Shown: positions 34,141 to 43,559 of the stretch, in pieces | How positions within the stretch are numbered: position 1 is the first letter of the stretch | How the letters are laid out: every line of letters begins with the position of its first letter | Notes under the pieces: generated by a model | Told to the model about the DNA's origin: nothing | What the model saw: only the letters and a program-made list of their open reading frames with translations | Databases searched by the model: none | Assembly (NCBI GenBank): GCA_023374025.1 | Contig: SIJG01000018.1 | Coordinates: 1,660,175 to 1,724,174, forward strand | DNA from: Heterodera schachtii | Lineage: Eukaryota; Nematoda; Chromadorea; Rhabditida; Heteroderidae | Direction of reading: 5' to 3' | Length of the DNA stretch: 64,000 bases | Translations under genes and position numbers: made by a program

Positions 34141-35330
34141 CTGTTAATGAAAAAGGCTTTACCTTTACAAAATAATAAAATATCAATAATAAAAATGAAT
34201 CAATTCCAACGGATTATTAACGCATGCGAACAGAGAGGCAAAGAGAATGAATAAATATTTTTAGAAAATAATTTTAAAAAATTAAATAAAAAATATAAGC
34301 GAACTATACCTTAATAATCGTTATGCAATGTTCATGAATGAACTAAAAGGTAATTAAAATAAATAATATTTTTTTATTTGTATGGATTAAATAAATTTGT
34401 GAATGGTTTGAGGTGTGGACATTTTGTTGTGAAAAATAATTATATTTATTTAAAAATAATTTTTATAATTAGGATATTTATTTTAAAAAGGGTGCCAAAA
34501 GATAGAGAAATTTTTGCTGGTCCTTTAAAAATCTAGTTGTTTTTAATGAATTTTTATAATTTAAACTATATTTATTGATTTTTCAAAAATTGATGATCAA
34601 ATTTTTCAGATCATTTGTGTCTGCACCAAAAAAGCCGAAAATCTCCAATAGCAAATCGCCTATGCTCTTCACGATAATGTGGTTTAAAAGGTGATTTGAG
34701 GAACCATAGTCAAAATATGGCCTTGTAAGCACTGAATTCCTTCGGCTTTTGCATTTGTTCATTCCCTTGAAAAGAATAAAATAAAATTTTTACTTTTGTA
34801 AAATCAACGCAAAAAATACAAAATAAATCTTTCTTTATTTCCTCCTTGTTTCTTGTGTATACATCTTTATTTTAGTTTATCCTATGGATACAACACAACA
34901 GAAAGAAAGTAAAATTACGGAGAAATAAAAAAATTCCGCCTTACCAAATGCAAGTGAAATAGAAGCAGCCTAAAAATCTTGAAGCCGAGCTCGATTTACC
35001 AAAAAATTCATCTATGAGAAAAAATTGACAATGAAAAAGTATTATAATCAATTTAAAAATGAAGAATTTCTACCGAAATAATCTTTTTAATAAAATAAAG
35101 ATAAAATAATTCGATTAATTTTTTTCAAAAATTGAACTCATAATTCCATTTATAAATCTCTAAACATTATGGATTATCCAGTAAAACGAACTAAAAAACA
35201 AGAAAGAAATTTATATTATCAAATACATATGAACTTGATTCGTATGCTAGGATATAGTAATTTAAAATGAAAAAGCATTTCTCAAAAATATATATTTGTA
35301 AATTTTAAAATTAATAAATATTATTATTTC
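34141..35330. other. Mostly A+T-rich
   Basis: 34615-34745 is non-repetitive with moderate composition (GTCTGCACCAAAAAAGCCGA, ATATGGCCTTGTAAGCACTG) and may contain a decayed exon, but no frame stands out. The rest is low-complexity. Confidence 0.35.
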
Positions 35331-35499
35331 TCAATTCAAACGAAATTCAAACTGGTACCGAGAACAGTTATCAGGATATTGAGCGTAAAATCTAACAGTG
35401 AACTGAAAATATGGAGTCGTGGCCAAGCAACAGCGAATAAAAAAAATAAAACCGTTCGACTCTGATTGGAGTAGCAACTGCAGTTAAGATGCCGGTCAT
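35331..35499 (-). CDS. Candidate two-exon start, weak FERM-like motif
   Basis: Exon 1 (35499-35461) starts ATG and reads MTGILTAVATPIR. A 58 bp intron (GTCGAACGG to CCATATTTTCAG) joins in phase to exon 2 (35402-35331), FTVRFYAQYPDNCSRYQF then EFRLN. It ends at TGA, or at a GTTTGA donor just before it. F-x-V-[RK]-F-[FY]-x-x-x-P-...-[ST]-R-Y-x-[FY] recalls the strand entering the F2 lobe of FERM domains, but 18 residues are too few to be sure. It lies right at the composition flip, reading away from the + strand exons. Intron size and acceptor are nematode-like. Confidence 0.4.
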
Positions 35500-35807
35500 A
35501 TAATGTTTTGAAATTCAATCATGGTCACAATATAAACATAATATCAAGATAAGAAGCAGTTCAGCTCCAGTTCAACAAAATCAGCAACAACAACAACCAA
35601 TACGGCACGATCGCCTTCTGCTGGACATATAAAAAGTTCAACCAACAAATTTAAGGATGTAAAAAAATAGCTTAAACAATGTTTTAAATAAATTAAAAAA
35701 CTATAATTATAAAAAAAATAAAAGAGGGCTCATTTATCAAAAACCTTTTTTCTTTTCAAATTTACACCGAACTTTATTCAATCTAACAATTCTTTTTCAA
35801 AATTAGT
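35500..35807. promoter_or_regulatory. Putative divergent intergenic/promoter region
   Basis: It separates minus-reading exons (left) from + reading exons (right) and coincides with the switch from A-rich to T-rich + strand. 35555-35650 is CAA-rich (CAGCAACAACAACAACC) and open in all three + frames, so coding cannot be excluded. No TATA or initiator element is evident by eye. Confidence 0.3.
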
Positions 35808-35885
35808 ATGTTCAAAATCCCATCAGAGGTTGAAAGCTTGCATCGGTCAGTTGATACTGTAGAGAGAAGAGATGAGATTTCCTAA
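35808..35885 (+). CDS. Candidate first coding exon, + strand
   Basis: ATG at 35808, preceded by a TCAAAATTAG acceptor-like site, opens MFKIPSEVESLHRSVDTV and runs to TAA at 35883. Charged, mixed composition unlike local A+T noise. Possible donors lie inside (GAG|GTTGAA, ACT|GTAGAG). The next candidate exon begins 87 bp further, but phases do not join cleanly, so the link is tentative. No known domain. Confidence 0.4.
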   Translation: MFKIPSEVESLHRSVDTVERRDEIS

Positions 35886-35971
35886 TAATTTTCATACTTT
35901 TTCCATCACTTCGTAGCGCAAAATGATTTTTTACTCTATCTAACATTTTCCACACTTTTTTCTATTTTCAG

Positions 35972-36087
35972 CTTTCGATACTTTTGAATCAAATTCAAAT
36001 GGGTTGATTTGTTTCGCTAATATTCTTTTTCTCCCGATGCTTCCATCGGGTGGAGGATTATTAGAAAGAGCAAAAAAATTCACTTAA
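35972..36087 (+). CDS. Candidate exon after a strong acceptor
   Basis: TTTTTTCTATTTTCAG is an excellent acceptor. The following frame reads FDTFESNSNGLICFANIL, FLPMLPSGGGLLERAKK and FT before TAA at 36085. It contains a CCCGATG-CTTC-CATCGGG hairpin in the DNA (36034-36051). The peptide is not low-complexity and has one short hydrophobic run. It would be a terminal exon unless a donor is hidden before the stop. Confidence 0.4.
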
Positions 36088-36133
36088 CTTGGATTGAAAA
36101 TAATTTTCTGATTTGGTTGGGGTCGAAAAAGTT

Positions 36134-36180
36134 GGGGCCGCAAATGTCGGACCGCAAAAGTCCGAGCGCAAATGTCAGGG
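36134..36180 (+). repeat. Short GCGCAAATGTC cluster
   Basis: Three copies of CCGCAAATGTC / CGCAAAAGTC / GCGCAAATGTC in 47 bp, same family as 10466-10632 and the ends of the 39-40 kb element. Possibly a solo end of such an element. Confidence 0.55.
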
Positions 36181-36187
36181 CATAACT

Positions 36188-36256
36188 CAACCCCTTTTTT
36201 GGATTGTGAGAATGGATAGTGATGCTCGAGAAAATTTAGCTCCTACATTTTCCTTG
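36188..36256 (+). CDS. Candidate exon ending at a GTAATT donor
   Basis: An open frame through ATG at 36212 reads MDSDARENLAPTFS up to TCCTT|GTAATTAAT, which could be a donor. Without splicing, TAA follows one codon later. Upstream the frame continues FWIVR but no clear acceptor is seen. Short, but the acidic, mixed content is unusual for this T-rich zone. Confidence 0.3.
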
Positions 36257-36810
36257 TAATTAATTTTCAAGATTTTTAATGCGTGTTCATCTATAATTTA
36301 ATATTTCCTTGCTTTATAAACTATTAGTTAGATAATTTTCAAGATAAGGACAAGATTTGTTAATCCGTTTGAATGACGATATTTAATTTTAAGCAATAAT
36401 CTGTCATTTTTATTTATTGTTTTATTTCATTTGTTTATATAAAATGTTTTTAAGTAAAATATTTTACAGAAGTAGATGATGTTAACCTTTTATATATTTT
36501 ATAATTTCTTTCTGATAATTTCATATGATTTACTAAATAAAATTTATTTTATGCTTTTGACCATATTATTATATTCTTTTTAAATAAATGAATTTCTAAA
36601 TTCTTCTTTATATTATAATATAAATAAAAATTCTTAATTTTTCAGTTATTATTTTTTGCAATTTACGTTTTTCTTATTATATTGTGCAAATCAAAATTTA
36701 TATTCTCTTCCATGCGCTGGAACCAAGTCCAATGCGTTCAACATTAAAACTGAAAATCAAAATTTTTTTAAAAATATCTTAACATGCACTAATTATTATT
36801 TTTTTTAAAG
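36257..36810. other. T-rich intron-like DNA
   Basis: Low-complexity T-rich sequence. 36700-36760 has a mixed open stretch (ILFHALEPSPMRST) without clear splice borders. Confidence 0.35.
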
Positions 36811-36855
36811 CAAAGATGCCAAGAAACCTGGTCCAATTATTCAAGATTATTTTAT
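36811..36855 (+). CDS. Candidate 45-nt internal exon
   Basis: ATTATTTTTTTTAAAG precedes and GTAAATTC follows an exon reading KDAKKPGPIIQDYF. Length 45 nt is a multiple of three (phase 1 in, phase 1 out). Together with 34080-34140 it is one of two small exons with both borders visible. It sits on the strand predicted by the skew rule. Confidence 0.4.
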
Positions 36856-37754
36856 GTAAATTCTTAATTTATTGTTTTTTTTAATGCTGCTTTACATATA
36901 ATTAAGGTTGTTTTATTTTTGTAATTTCGTGTTTTTATCATTCGGAATTTTTGTTTCTGTTGTTTAAAAAAATTCAATTAATTTTAATTCAAGCTTAATT
37001 AAATTTCTTATGAAGTTGGTTTCCCTTTAACGGTTTGTTTTGTAATTAAATATTTAAAATAAATATATTTTTTAAAATTATTCTAAAATAGAGAAATTAT
37101 TTTCCATGTTCTTTATCACACAAAACACCAGAATTTATTCAATTTTGAAATTTTTTTTGATTTAAATTTCTTAATAATTTTTGAGTTTGAAAGTAGTCTT
37201 TTTTAAATATATTTAAGTTATCAAAATTAAATATTATTTTAATTTAATACTATAAATCATAATTTAGCTTAAACCAAAGCAAATTTATCACTCTTGGTAT
37301 TGAAAGTTAGCTCTACGATCCTCTACTATATCATATATTTTTTTAAAAAAGCAAAAATTTACAAAAAGTTGTGACCCAAATACCCAAAAATTTTGACTGA
37401 ACAATTCAATTTTGACCCTAACTTTTGTAAAAGTCAAGAAAATTTTTTGAAATTTAGCAGCATAATAGAGAAATCTTTGGCCTACTTAATATTATATTTT
37501 CAGTTTTCAAATTTTGGGGTTTTTAATTGAATAAATTCACATGTTTATTTTTCATATGTTATTTGTCAGTTCATTAATTATTTTCCGCTCACTTTTCTGT
37601 ATAAAGTATGAAGGTTTACTGATTGTTTCCTTTTATGAGATAGAAACTTTAGGTTTTTATTTCATTTTCCATTTCATTACTTTTTATTTATAATTTTTTT
37701 AAATTTCGATATAATTAAATACATATTTAATTGGGTTTATTTGTTAAAAACGGA
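36856..37754. other. T-rich intron-like DNA, no exon chosen
   Basis: Homogeneous T-rich sequence. A GACCCTAACTTTTG word at 37413 recurs as GACCCTAACTCGAC at 40786, in similar surroundings, suggesting a diverged duplicate. Confidence 0.35.
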
Positions 37755-37821
37755 CGATTGCGCCGGTCAGGAAAATCGGCACTTTCGTCAGGAAATTTGA
37801 GCCGCTAACATTTGTGCCGAC
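37755..37821 (+). repeat. GCGCCG / ACATTTGTGCC cluster, left part
   Basis: GATTGCGCCGGTCAGGAAAA, CGGCACTTTCGTCAGG and GCCGCTAACATTTGTGCC are degenerate members of the array family. The cluster is cut by MITE 4 and resumes as CCGACCAGTCAATATTG after 38592. Confidence 0.55.
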
Positions 37822-38592
37822 CAGGGCTGGACGTAACTGATTTTCAATTACGGAAATCCTTAATCCGTCATTACGGCGATTTTTTCAGTTACGGCCATCC
37901 GTAATTCCGTCATTACGGAGGTACAAAAAGGCCGTAATTTGGCGTAATCCGTCAGTAATGTTCAAAAAAATTTTTTTAATTTGAAAAATTTTTATTTAAA
38001 AAAATTCAATCTAAAAATTGGTTATAATTTATGATCAGAATAAAAGCTTTTATGATTTTTTGAGGCGTGATTTTTCCAAAAAAACAGGGAACATGGGGGG
38101 TCAGGCGGCGCCGGAGGCGCCGCCGGGAAAATTTTAAAAATTTTGATGCAATTTGCTAAAAGAGCTTGTCTAAAAATGACTAAGATGGAGCTAATATTTA
38201 GAAGAATTAGGAGTTTTTTTGGGGGAGGGCGATGCCGATAGGCGCCGCCGAGGAAAAATTTCAGAATTTTTATCGAATTTTGTTAAAAAATAGCCAATTT
38301 TTTTTGACATTTCCTCTTTTCCCATTCGCTAGCCCCCCCCCCCCCTTTATGTATGTTAAAAATACTACAAATTACCAAGAATAAGTCAGATGATATCGAA
38401 ATATGGGTAGCCTTTTAATAAAAATAGAAAAAATTCATTTAAAAAAAATAATCTTACAAAAAAGCATCTCGAAAAATAATCCAGTTACGGATAAAAATTA
38501 GGGAATAATTCCAAAAATCCGTAACCCGTAATCCGTAACTCCAAAAAGGCCGTAATTTCCGTATCCGTAATCCGTAATTATGTCCAGCCCTG
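37822..38592 (+). mobile_element. hAT-type MITE 4 (CCGTAATTACGG ends)
   Basis: Termini CAGGGCTGGACGTAACTG and TTATGTCCAGCCCTG. The 8-bp flanks are GTGCCGAC (37814-37821) and GTACCGAC (38593-38600), one mismatch. Subterminal repeats are variants of ATCCGTAATTACGG on both sides. The interior contains two consecutive reversed cores (hairpins at about 38104-38125, GGCGGCGCCGGAGGCGCCGC, and 38226-38250, GCGATGCCGATAGGCGCCGC), each followed by TTTTGTTAAAAAATA-like sequence. A C-run lies at 38333-38346. There is no transposase. Confidence 0.85.
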
Positions 38593-38749
38593 GTACCGAC
38601 CAGTCAATATTGTTACCAATTTTAACAAATTTTACAAACAATTGTGAAAGAACATAAAAAAATAATAAAAGAAATGCAAAAAAAAAAAAAATCACAAAGA
38701 TAGACATCTAATTTTCATGATAGACATCTAATTTCATGCACTGTTTTAG
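38593..38749. other. Right flank of MITE 4
   Basis: Remainder of the interrupted cluster, an A-run, and a short direct repeat TAGACATCTAATTT(T)CATG at 38701-38736. Confidence 0.45.
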
Positions 38750-38860
38750 CATGAAAGGCTTCAAAGAATGAATTTATTTCTCATTATTGAAACAAAGAAG
38801 TTTTTAGTTAAAATTATTGGATTATTTAAATCTGATTTTAAAAGTGTCGAGATGCAATAA
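38750..38860 (+). CDS. Candidate terminal exon
   Basis: GCACTGTTTTAG precedes a 37-codon frame: HERLQRMNLFLIIETKKF, LVKIIGLFKSDFKSVEMQ, TAA at 38858. Charged and hydrophobic residues alternate as in a helix. The length and composition are better than neighbouring random frames. There is no partner exon or family. Confidence 0.35.
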   Translation, partial: HERLQRMNLFLIIETKKFLVKIIGLFKSDFKSVEMQ

Positions 38861-39126
38861 TAATGTGCATCTTTAACTGCATATGTATTTTATAGTCAAA
38901 TTAAAAATAATGTAAAAATTCAATTCTTTTTTGACTTGCATATTTTCTTTTTCGCGCAGAATTATCGAATAACAATGATTTTAATTAGGATTTAAATAAA
39001 TCACTTCAACCAAATAAATAGATCTTGCTTACGCATAAAATAGAGTTTTACTTTTATTATTTTGATTAATTATTTCAAAAAATGGCCTGAATTCCTTCCA
39101 AATACCACATATGACGGTGCTGCAAC

Positions 39127-39562
39127 ATTTGCGCCCCTATATTTGCGCCCCTATATTTGCGCCCCTACATTTGCGTCCCTACATTTGCGCCCCTACATTT
39201 GCGCCCCTACATTTGCGCCCCTATATTTGCGCCCCTACATTTGCGCCCCTACATTTGCGCCCCTACATTTGCGCCCCTACATTTGCGCCCCTACATTTGC
39301 GCCCCTATATTTGCGCCCCTACATTTGCGCCCCTACATTTGCGTCCCTACATTTGCGCCCCTACATTTGCGCCCCTACATTTGCGCCCCTATATTTGCGC
39401 CCCTATATTTGCGCCCCTACATTTGCGCCCCTACATTTGCGCCCCTACATTTGCGCCCCTACATTTGCGCCCCTACATTTGCGCCCCTACATTTGCGCCC
39501 CAAATATTTGCCCCCTACATTTGCGCCGCGAACATTTGCGCCCCTTACATTTGCGCCACGAT
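39127..39562 (+). repeat. 14-bp tandem array, about 30 units
   Basis: Twenty-six units in strict register from 39131 to 39494 and four irregular ones (13-15 bp) to 39562. Variants recur at fixed spacing: TATATTT units at 39131, 39215, 39299 and 39383 (every 84 bp), and GCGTCCC at 39173 and 39341 (168 bp apart). The array therefore grew by copying 6- or 12-unit blocks. Because 14 is not a multiple of three, all three frames read the same 14-residue cycle, which explains three overlapping 158-181 codon frames. Confidence 0.95.
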
Positions 39563-39703
39563 TGTTAAAAAAAAAATTTACTCATAATTTTCCAAGGGCT
39601 AACGGGAGATTAACTCATCCGATTTCGTTGGTACTCATCTTCATCTTTGATTCGACTAATAAACTTTTAATTGTTTTTCTGTTTTGGTATTTTTTATCTT
39701 AAA

Positions 39704-39998
39704 TTAAGTTGCCAACGTTGGATTAGGAGCCGAAAATCGCTTGTTGAAGCTGGAGTAAAAGCCTTCCAGGCCATTATTAGTGCATCCTATATTATCAAGG
39801 ACAGAACATGCATTCCAAGTTTCTGGCACAAATAAAGCAGATCACCGATTTACAGTTTCATCAACACTGAAGAGATATGTACTGTAAAAAAACACCAGAA
39901 CAATTTAAAAACATAATCTACGATGTAAAGTAATCAAAGATTGGTTGCGCTTGTATAGGTGCATTATTTCTGAGAATTTTATAACCCTCTTTCAATGA
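39704..39998 (-). pseudogene. Decayed MULE transposase fragment
   Basis: On minus, SLKEGYKILRNNAPIQAQ and PIFDYFTS are followed after stops and a gap by VPETWNACSVLDNIGC, TNNGLEGFYSSFNKRF and SAPNPTLAT, then TAA. W-N ... [T]-N-N-x-x-E-G-[WF] ... F-N ... P-x-L is the conserved C-terminal region of MULE transposases, and the preceding segment corresponds to the part just before it. Several in-frame stops and lack of the N-terminal FLYWCH-like and DDE catalytic parts show it is dead. Its place between inverted ends fits an internally deleted element. Confidence 0.65.
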
Positions 39999-40159
39999 AA
40001 AGTGAAAAATGAAAGGCGGATCTTGGCATTTTGATGTTTTATGCGGTCAAAGGAGAAGGAAAACAAGAATTGTTTGGGTGTGCATGATGATTTTTGATAA
40101 AATCACTCCGTTAGCCCTTGTGAAAGGTAATTTCATGAATAAAATTTTTATTCACAATC

Positions 40160-40225
40160 GGGGCGCAAATGTAGGGTCGCAAATGTTTGGGGCGCAAATG
40201 TTTGGGGCGCAAATGTTTGGGGCAA
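40160..40225 (-). repeat. Inverted array end of the MULE-like element
   Basis: GGGGCGCAAATG repeated with 15-bp spacing (TTT linker), opposite in orientation to 39127-39562. It has only about four units against thirty on the left, so the ends have grown unequally. The + frame of 90 codons (40009-40281) is a by-product. Confidence 0.85.
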
Positions 40226-40440
40226 TGTTCAGTTATGACCACGCATTTTCTTTTAAATATTTAATGAAACCTTTCTTTTAAAGTTTTTAGCACTGACTAA
40301 TTGTTAAAATCATTTATCCAAATAATTATTGATTATTTGTGCTAAATTATTCTTTTTCTATATCAACTGTTAGAGTCCTTAATGATAAATAGGATATACA
40401 ATTTATAGATATAATAAAATTAATATCTTTATTTTTCTAG

Positions 40441-40506
40441 AATAAATCTTTATATGTGCGATTTTTCGCAAAACGTTCGTTCTTCTTAAACCGACGTTTT
40501 AATTGA
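40441..40506 (+). CDS. Candidate short terminal exon
   Basis: A TTATTTTTCTAG acceptor is followed by NKSLYVRFFAKRSFFLNR plus RFN and TGA. It is basic and aromatic, 22 codons with stop. It follows the skew rule. Too short to classify; chance occurrence is possible in T-rich DNA. Confidence 0.25.
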   Translation, partial: NKSLYVRFFAKRSFFLNRRFN

Positions 40507-42135
40507 TTTCTATTGTTAGATTTTTAAATATTTTCCATGTATTTTAAATGTTCCTTTTATATTCCTCGTAGCTAACACTTAATCTTCGAAGCCATTTATA
40601 AATTAATATATATTAAATGCGAAAGTATTTTTAATTTTTTAGAACAATTACGCAACTAATTAAATTTACAAATTTTTATATTTTTTAAACATTATAAATT
40701 TTCTTTTTTTTTGACATTTTTTACAATATTGGGGTTTTAATAATAAAATTAGTACTTTAATTCACTTTAAATTTTGACCCTAACTCGACAAATTTATTTT
40801 TAAGGTAAATATATTTTTATTTTGCCTGGTAAAAAAGGAATAGTAGTTTTGGAATAGTAGTTTTGAGTTTATTAATTTTCATTAGATTCAAAAATCATTT
40901 GAATTTATTTTATCAATTTATAAATAAAATTATATAAAATTTTTTTTGTAAATTTGAGAGGTAGTTTTATTTCGGAGTACTTTTTTTCTCTTATGAATTA
41001 ATTCTATAGTTTTATTTTTCTTTGATCTTTATATTTTTAACTAATATTATAATGAATCTACCGAAATTGGCTTTTGAAATACGAATACATCATATATCCA
41101 ATGGAAAAATAATTATTATTTTGTAAAAAGTTTTGTTTACTATTTAGAAGTATTAGTTATGGTTTTTTAATTAAATAGTAATTAAATAAAAGAATTTAAT
41201 TTACGGTTTATGTCAAGTCTAGAATTAATTTTTTGTTAAATATTGCTCTTATTTATTGGGTATTTTAAAATAATTTGATTTAATTATGTATTATTTAATA
41301 TAAAAGGGTTCTTTATAATTTTTTGGATATAGATTCAGCATTTTCTGTCCGCAATTTTGATTTTTATATTTCTTTTATTTCATCTAAAAGGGGTGATGTA
41401 AAAAAACCATGAATGGTTTATGTGTTTAGTGGTTTTCTTGTAAAATGTCTCCCTCTCCGCTCCTCCCGCGGGAGTAGGCCTCCCGCAATCTCTCCACCGT
41501 TCTCGTCGCCATTCTATATTAAAATTTATCATTTTATATTTCTGCAGAGAACGCTAAATTTAAAATATTTTATTTTTTTTCTATTGCAAAGAATATAATT
41601 TCATTTATTTAAATTTATAGTCTTCTCAATTTAATTTGAATAATAAAATATTAAAGGATCATTTAAATATTTCATCATTTTATCTTTTTTAAACTATCTC
41701 TTATTTCAACTAATTTTTATAAGAATTTATTGAAAATTTTAAAATTTCTTGTTTAAAAATATTTAATAAATTCTATTTTTACCTTAAACATAAACTTTTG
41801 CATATTATACAGTTTTTTAGGGTATTTTCTTGAAATTAATTTTACCAATTTTATAAAATATTTTGCATGTGGTACTCATGTGAAGTCTTAGAAATAAATA
41901 TATTGTTAAATTTTTATAATTTTTTTCTTAGGGATATTTTTTAATTTAAATTAATTGCGTGATATATTTTTATTTTTTTTAGTATACCTTAGAAATTTTT
42001 TTATTTATTTTTTTGAATTTTGGCATGTTACACTCACAATTTTTCTTTCGTATTAATTATGTCTTTTTTTCTAATGTAATATCAGAATATTTTTTGCGGT
42101 ATATTTTAAATTTTGAATGTCTGTATACTTAATTT
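40507..42135. other. T-rich intron-like DNA with one GC island
   Basis: 41450-41510 contains CTCCCGCGGGAGTAGGCCTC and CCGC words (a CTCCCGCGGGAG palindrome). This may be the remains of a hAT-type subterminal repeat, compare CCCGCGGGAGTCCCG at 48855. TATTTCTGCAG at 41538-41548 could be an acceptor for RTLNLKYFIFFLLQRI. The rest is low-complexity. Confidence 0.35.
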
Positions 42136-42357
42136 TTGATTTACCTATGGAAAATTTTTTATTACTTATTTGATTCGGATTTCTTCTCGCAAGATCACTT
42201 CTTCTCGAATGTTGTTCCAATGTTTTTTACTGTACGGAATCGCGTTATCCCCTTCCATTACACCATTGATTTTGCCCTATGGTCAATCGTTGCTTTCATA
42301 GTTATCGACGGCATTTTCTTATTTACTTTAGGAAGGCATAATCAATTTTTGTTTTAA
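42136..42357 (+). CDS. Protein-like frame with a membrane segment
   Basis: From about 42166 the frame reads DSDFFSQDHFFSNVVPMF, FTVRNRVIPFHYTIDF and ALWSIVAFIVIDGIFLFT (one clear hydrophobic helix), then LGRHNQFLF and TAA at 42355. Codons include TCG, CGC, ACC, ATC and GGC, which is unusual in this T-rich zone. No acceptor is visible at the left edge, so it may be a damaged exon. It could belong with the membrane exon at 43136-43462. Family not established. Confidence 0.4.
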   Translation: MIYLWKIFYYLFDSDFFSQDHFFSNVVPMFFTVRNRVIPFHYTIDFALWSIVAFIVIDGIFLFTLGRHNQFLF

Positions 42358-43135
42358 TGAATATTTTATTAATAGGCGTCAGTTTTAGTTTAATTTTCAT
42401 TATGTATATTGGTTTTGGATTTTAAACTTCTATAGAATAATAACTTCATGCTCTTCCGTTTTGATATAAAATGATTTAATACATATAAATTCAACAACAG
42501 AATGAAATTTTACACCGTAAATTTGCACCACTTAATTTGCCTTTTTCCGACTAATTTAAGCCACTGTTTTGGGATTTACCCCCAAAAATTTGATCATAAT
42601 TTAAAAGAATTATGTTTCTGTAGATTTTACATTTTTCTTAACTCGTCCATGAAAATTTTAGTTTTTTAATTTATATAATTTATTTAAATATTAAACATGG
42701 TCTCCTTTTATTTGTGCATTTTAAAGTTTTACCGATTCATTTTTTTTTATTTTGACAAAATATTTTTGAGGATACATTTAGAAGTTTGAATTTGATATTG
42801 TAATTGGATTTAATCATTTAAAGATTTAAACCTTTTGCTTCAAAAATTGATTATTAAATGTTTATTTCACCATTTTACTTTTACCATTGAATAATTTTCT
42901 TGATAAGCTGGATGAATTTGAATATGCAGTGGTTTTAATTAGTTATGCTCCTTAATTTCTTTTGATTATTTTTTTTCTCTAATAAAATAAATTATAAAAG
43001 AACATGGTGTATTTTTTATTTAATATAAAAATATAAAACTCCTGCTTAATTTTAATTTTCAAATAATATTATTTTATATCCGAAAATACTTTCTTAAAAA
43101 AAATTAATTTTAAAAAATTTATAAATTGGTTTTAG
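42358..43135. other. T-rich intron-like DNA
   Basis: Low-complexity T-rich sequence. 42510-42585 is slightly less biased, with no frame. Confidence 0.4.
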
Positions 43136-43462
43136 CAAACGATGATATTTAGTGTTCGTCTGGAGCAGAAAGTGCATAATTTATTCATTTTTTTCCCATA
43201 TTTATTCGGATTCATTTTAAATTTTTGGTTCATTTTATCGTTTCCATTAGGCTCTTGCTTTTCAATTTTTCAAATGTTTCACCATTTTATTTTTATTTCT
43301 TCAACTATTATTAGTTATAAAATTGTTAAAAGACCTGCTGCTTGGTTAAATTTTTTACGGTATTTTTCTCTGATTTTTTTGAATAAATATATTCAAAACC
43401 CAATGTATGAGCTCTTTGAAGATATACACCCAGCATTAACGGCTGCTAAAAACAATTGTTAA
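43136..43462 (+). CDS. Candidate terminal exon, multi-pass membrane protein
   Basis: AAATTGGTTTTAG precedes a 109-codon frame ending TAA at 43460. Segments are MIFSVRLEQKVHNLF, then three hydrophobic stretches (around IFFPYLFGFILNFWFIL, SCFSIFQMFHHFIFIS and LRYFSLIFL) with KIVKRPAAWLN between, and a polar tail MYELFEDIHPALTAAKNN. It is the longest splice-bordered frame in the T-rich half, and the tail is clearly not low-complexity. Shape fits a seven-helix receptor C-terminus (nematode chemoreceptors are abundant and often end in one long exon), but no diagnostic motif is seen. Confidence 0.5.
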   Translation, partial: QTMIFSVRLEQKVHNLFIFFPYLFGFILNFWFILSFPLGSCFSIFQMFHHFIFISSTIISYKIVKRPAAWLNFLRYFSLIFLNKYIQNPMYELFEDIHPALTAAKNNC

Positions 43463-43559
43463 ATATTTCATATTTAATGCAATTAATTTTAATAGTGGGG
43501 GGGGAGGTGGAACTTTGCGAAGGGATTCCAGTCATGCAAACCCTGTGATTTTTTTGCTT

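Larger units (their letters stand above)
39127..40225. mobile_element. MULE-like element with tandem-repeat inverted ends
   Basis: Left end: about 30 copies of a 14-mer (GCGCCCCTACATTT). Right end: about four copies of the inverse (GGGGCGCAAATGTTT). Inside the arrays the inverted repeat continues as unique sequence: GCGCCACGATTGTTA...AAATTTACTCAT and CAAGGGCTAACGG(G)AG on the left match GCGCCCCGATTGTGA...TTTTATTCAT and CAAGGGCTAACGGAG read inward on the right. Between them lies a decayed transposase fragment on minus. The transposase motif and long inverted ends together indicate a Mutator-like (MULE) derivative. No target duplication was identified. Confidence 0.75.

Noticed and set aside
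39127..39562. CRISPR-like or telomere-like array
   Set aside because: There are no spacers, the unit is 14 bp head to tail, and the inverted partner at 40160-40225 plus the transposase relic explain it as a transposon end.
39062..39702. Three overlapping + frames of 158-181 codons rich in Ala, Pro, Leu and His
   Set aside because: They are translations of the 14-bp tandem array; a unit length not divisible by three gives the same open cycle in every frame.
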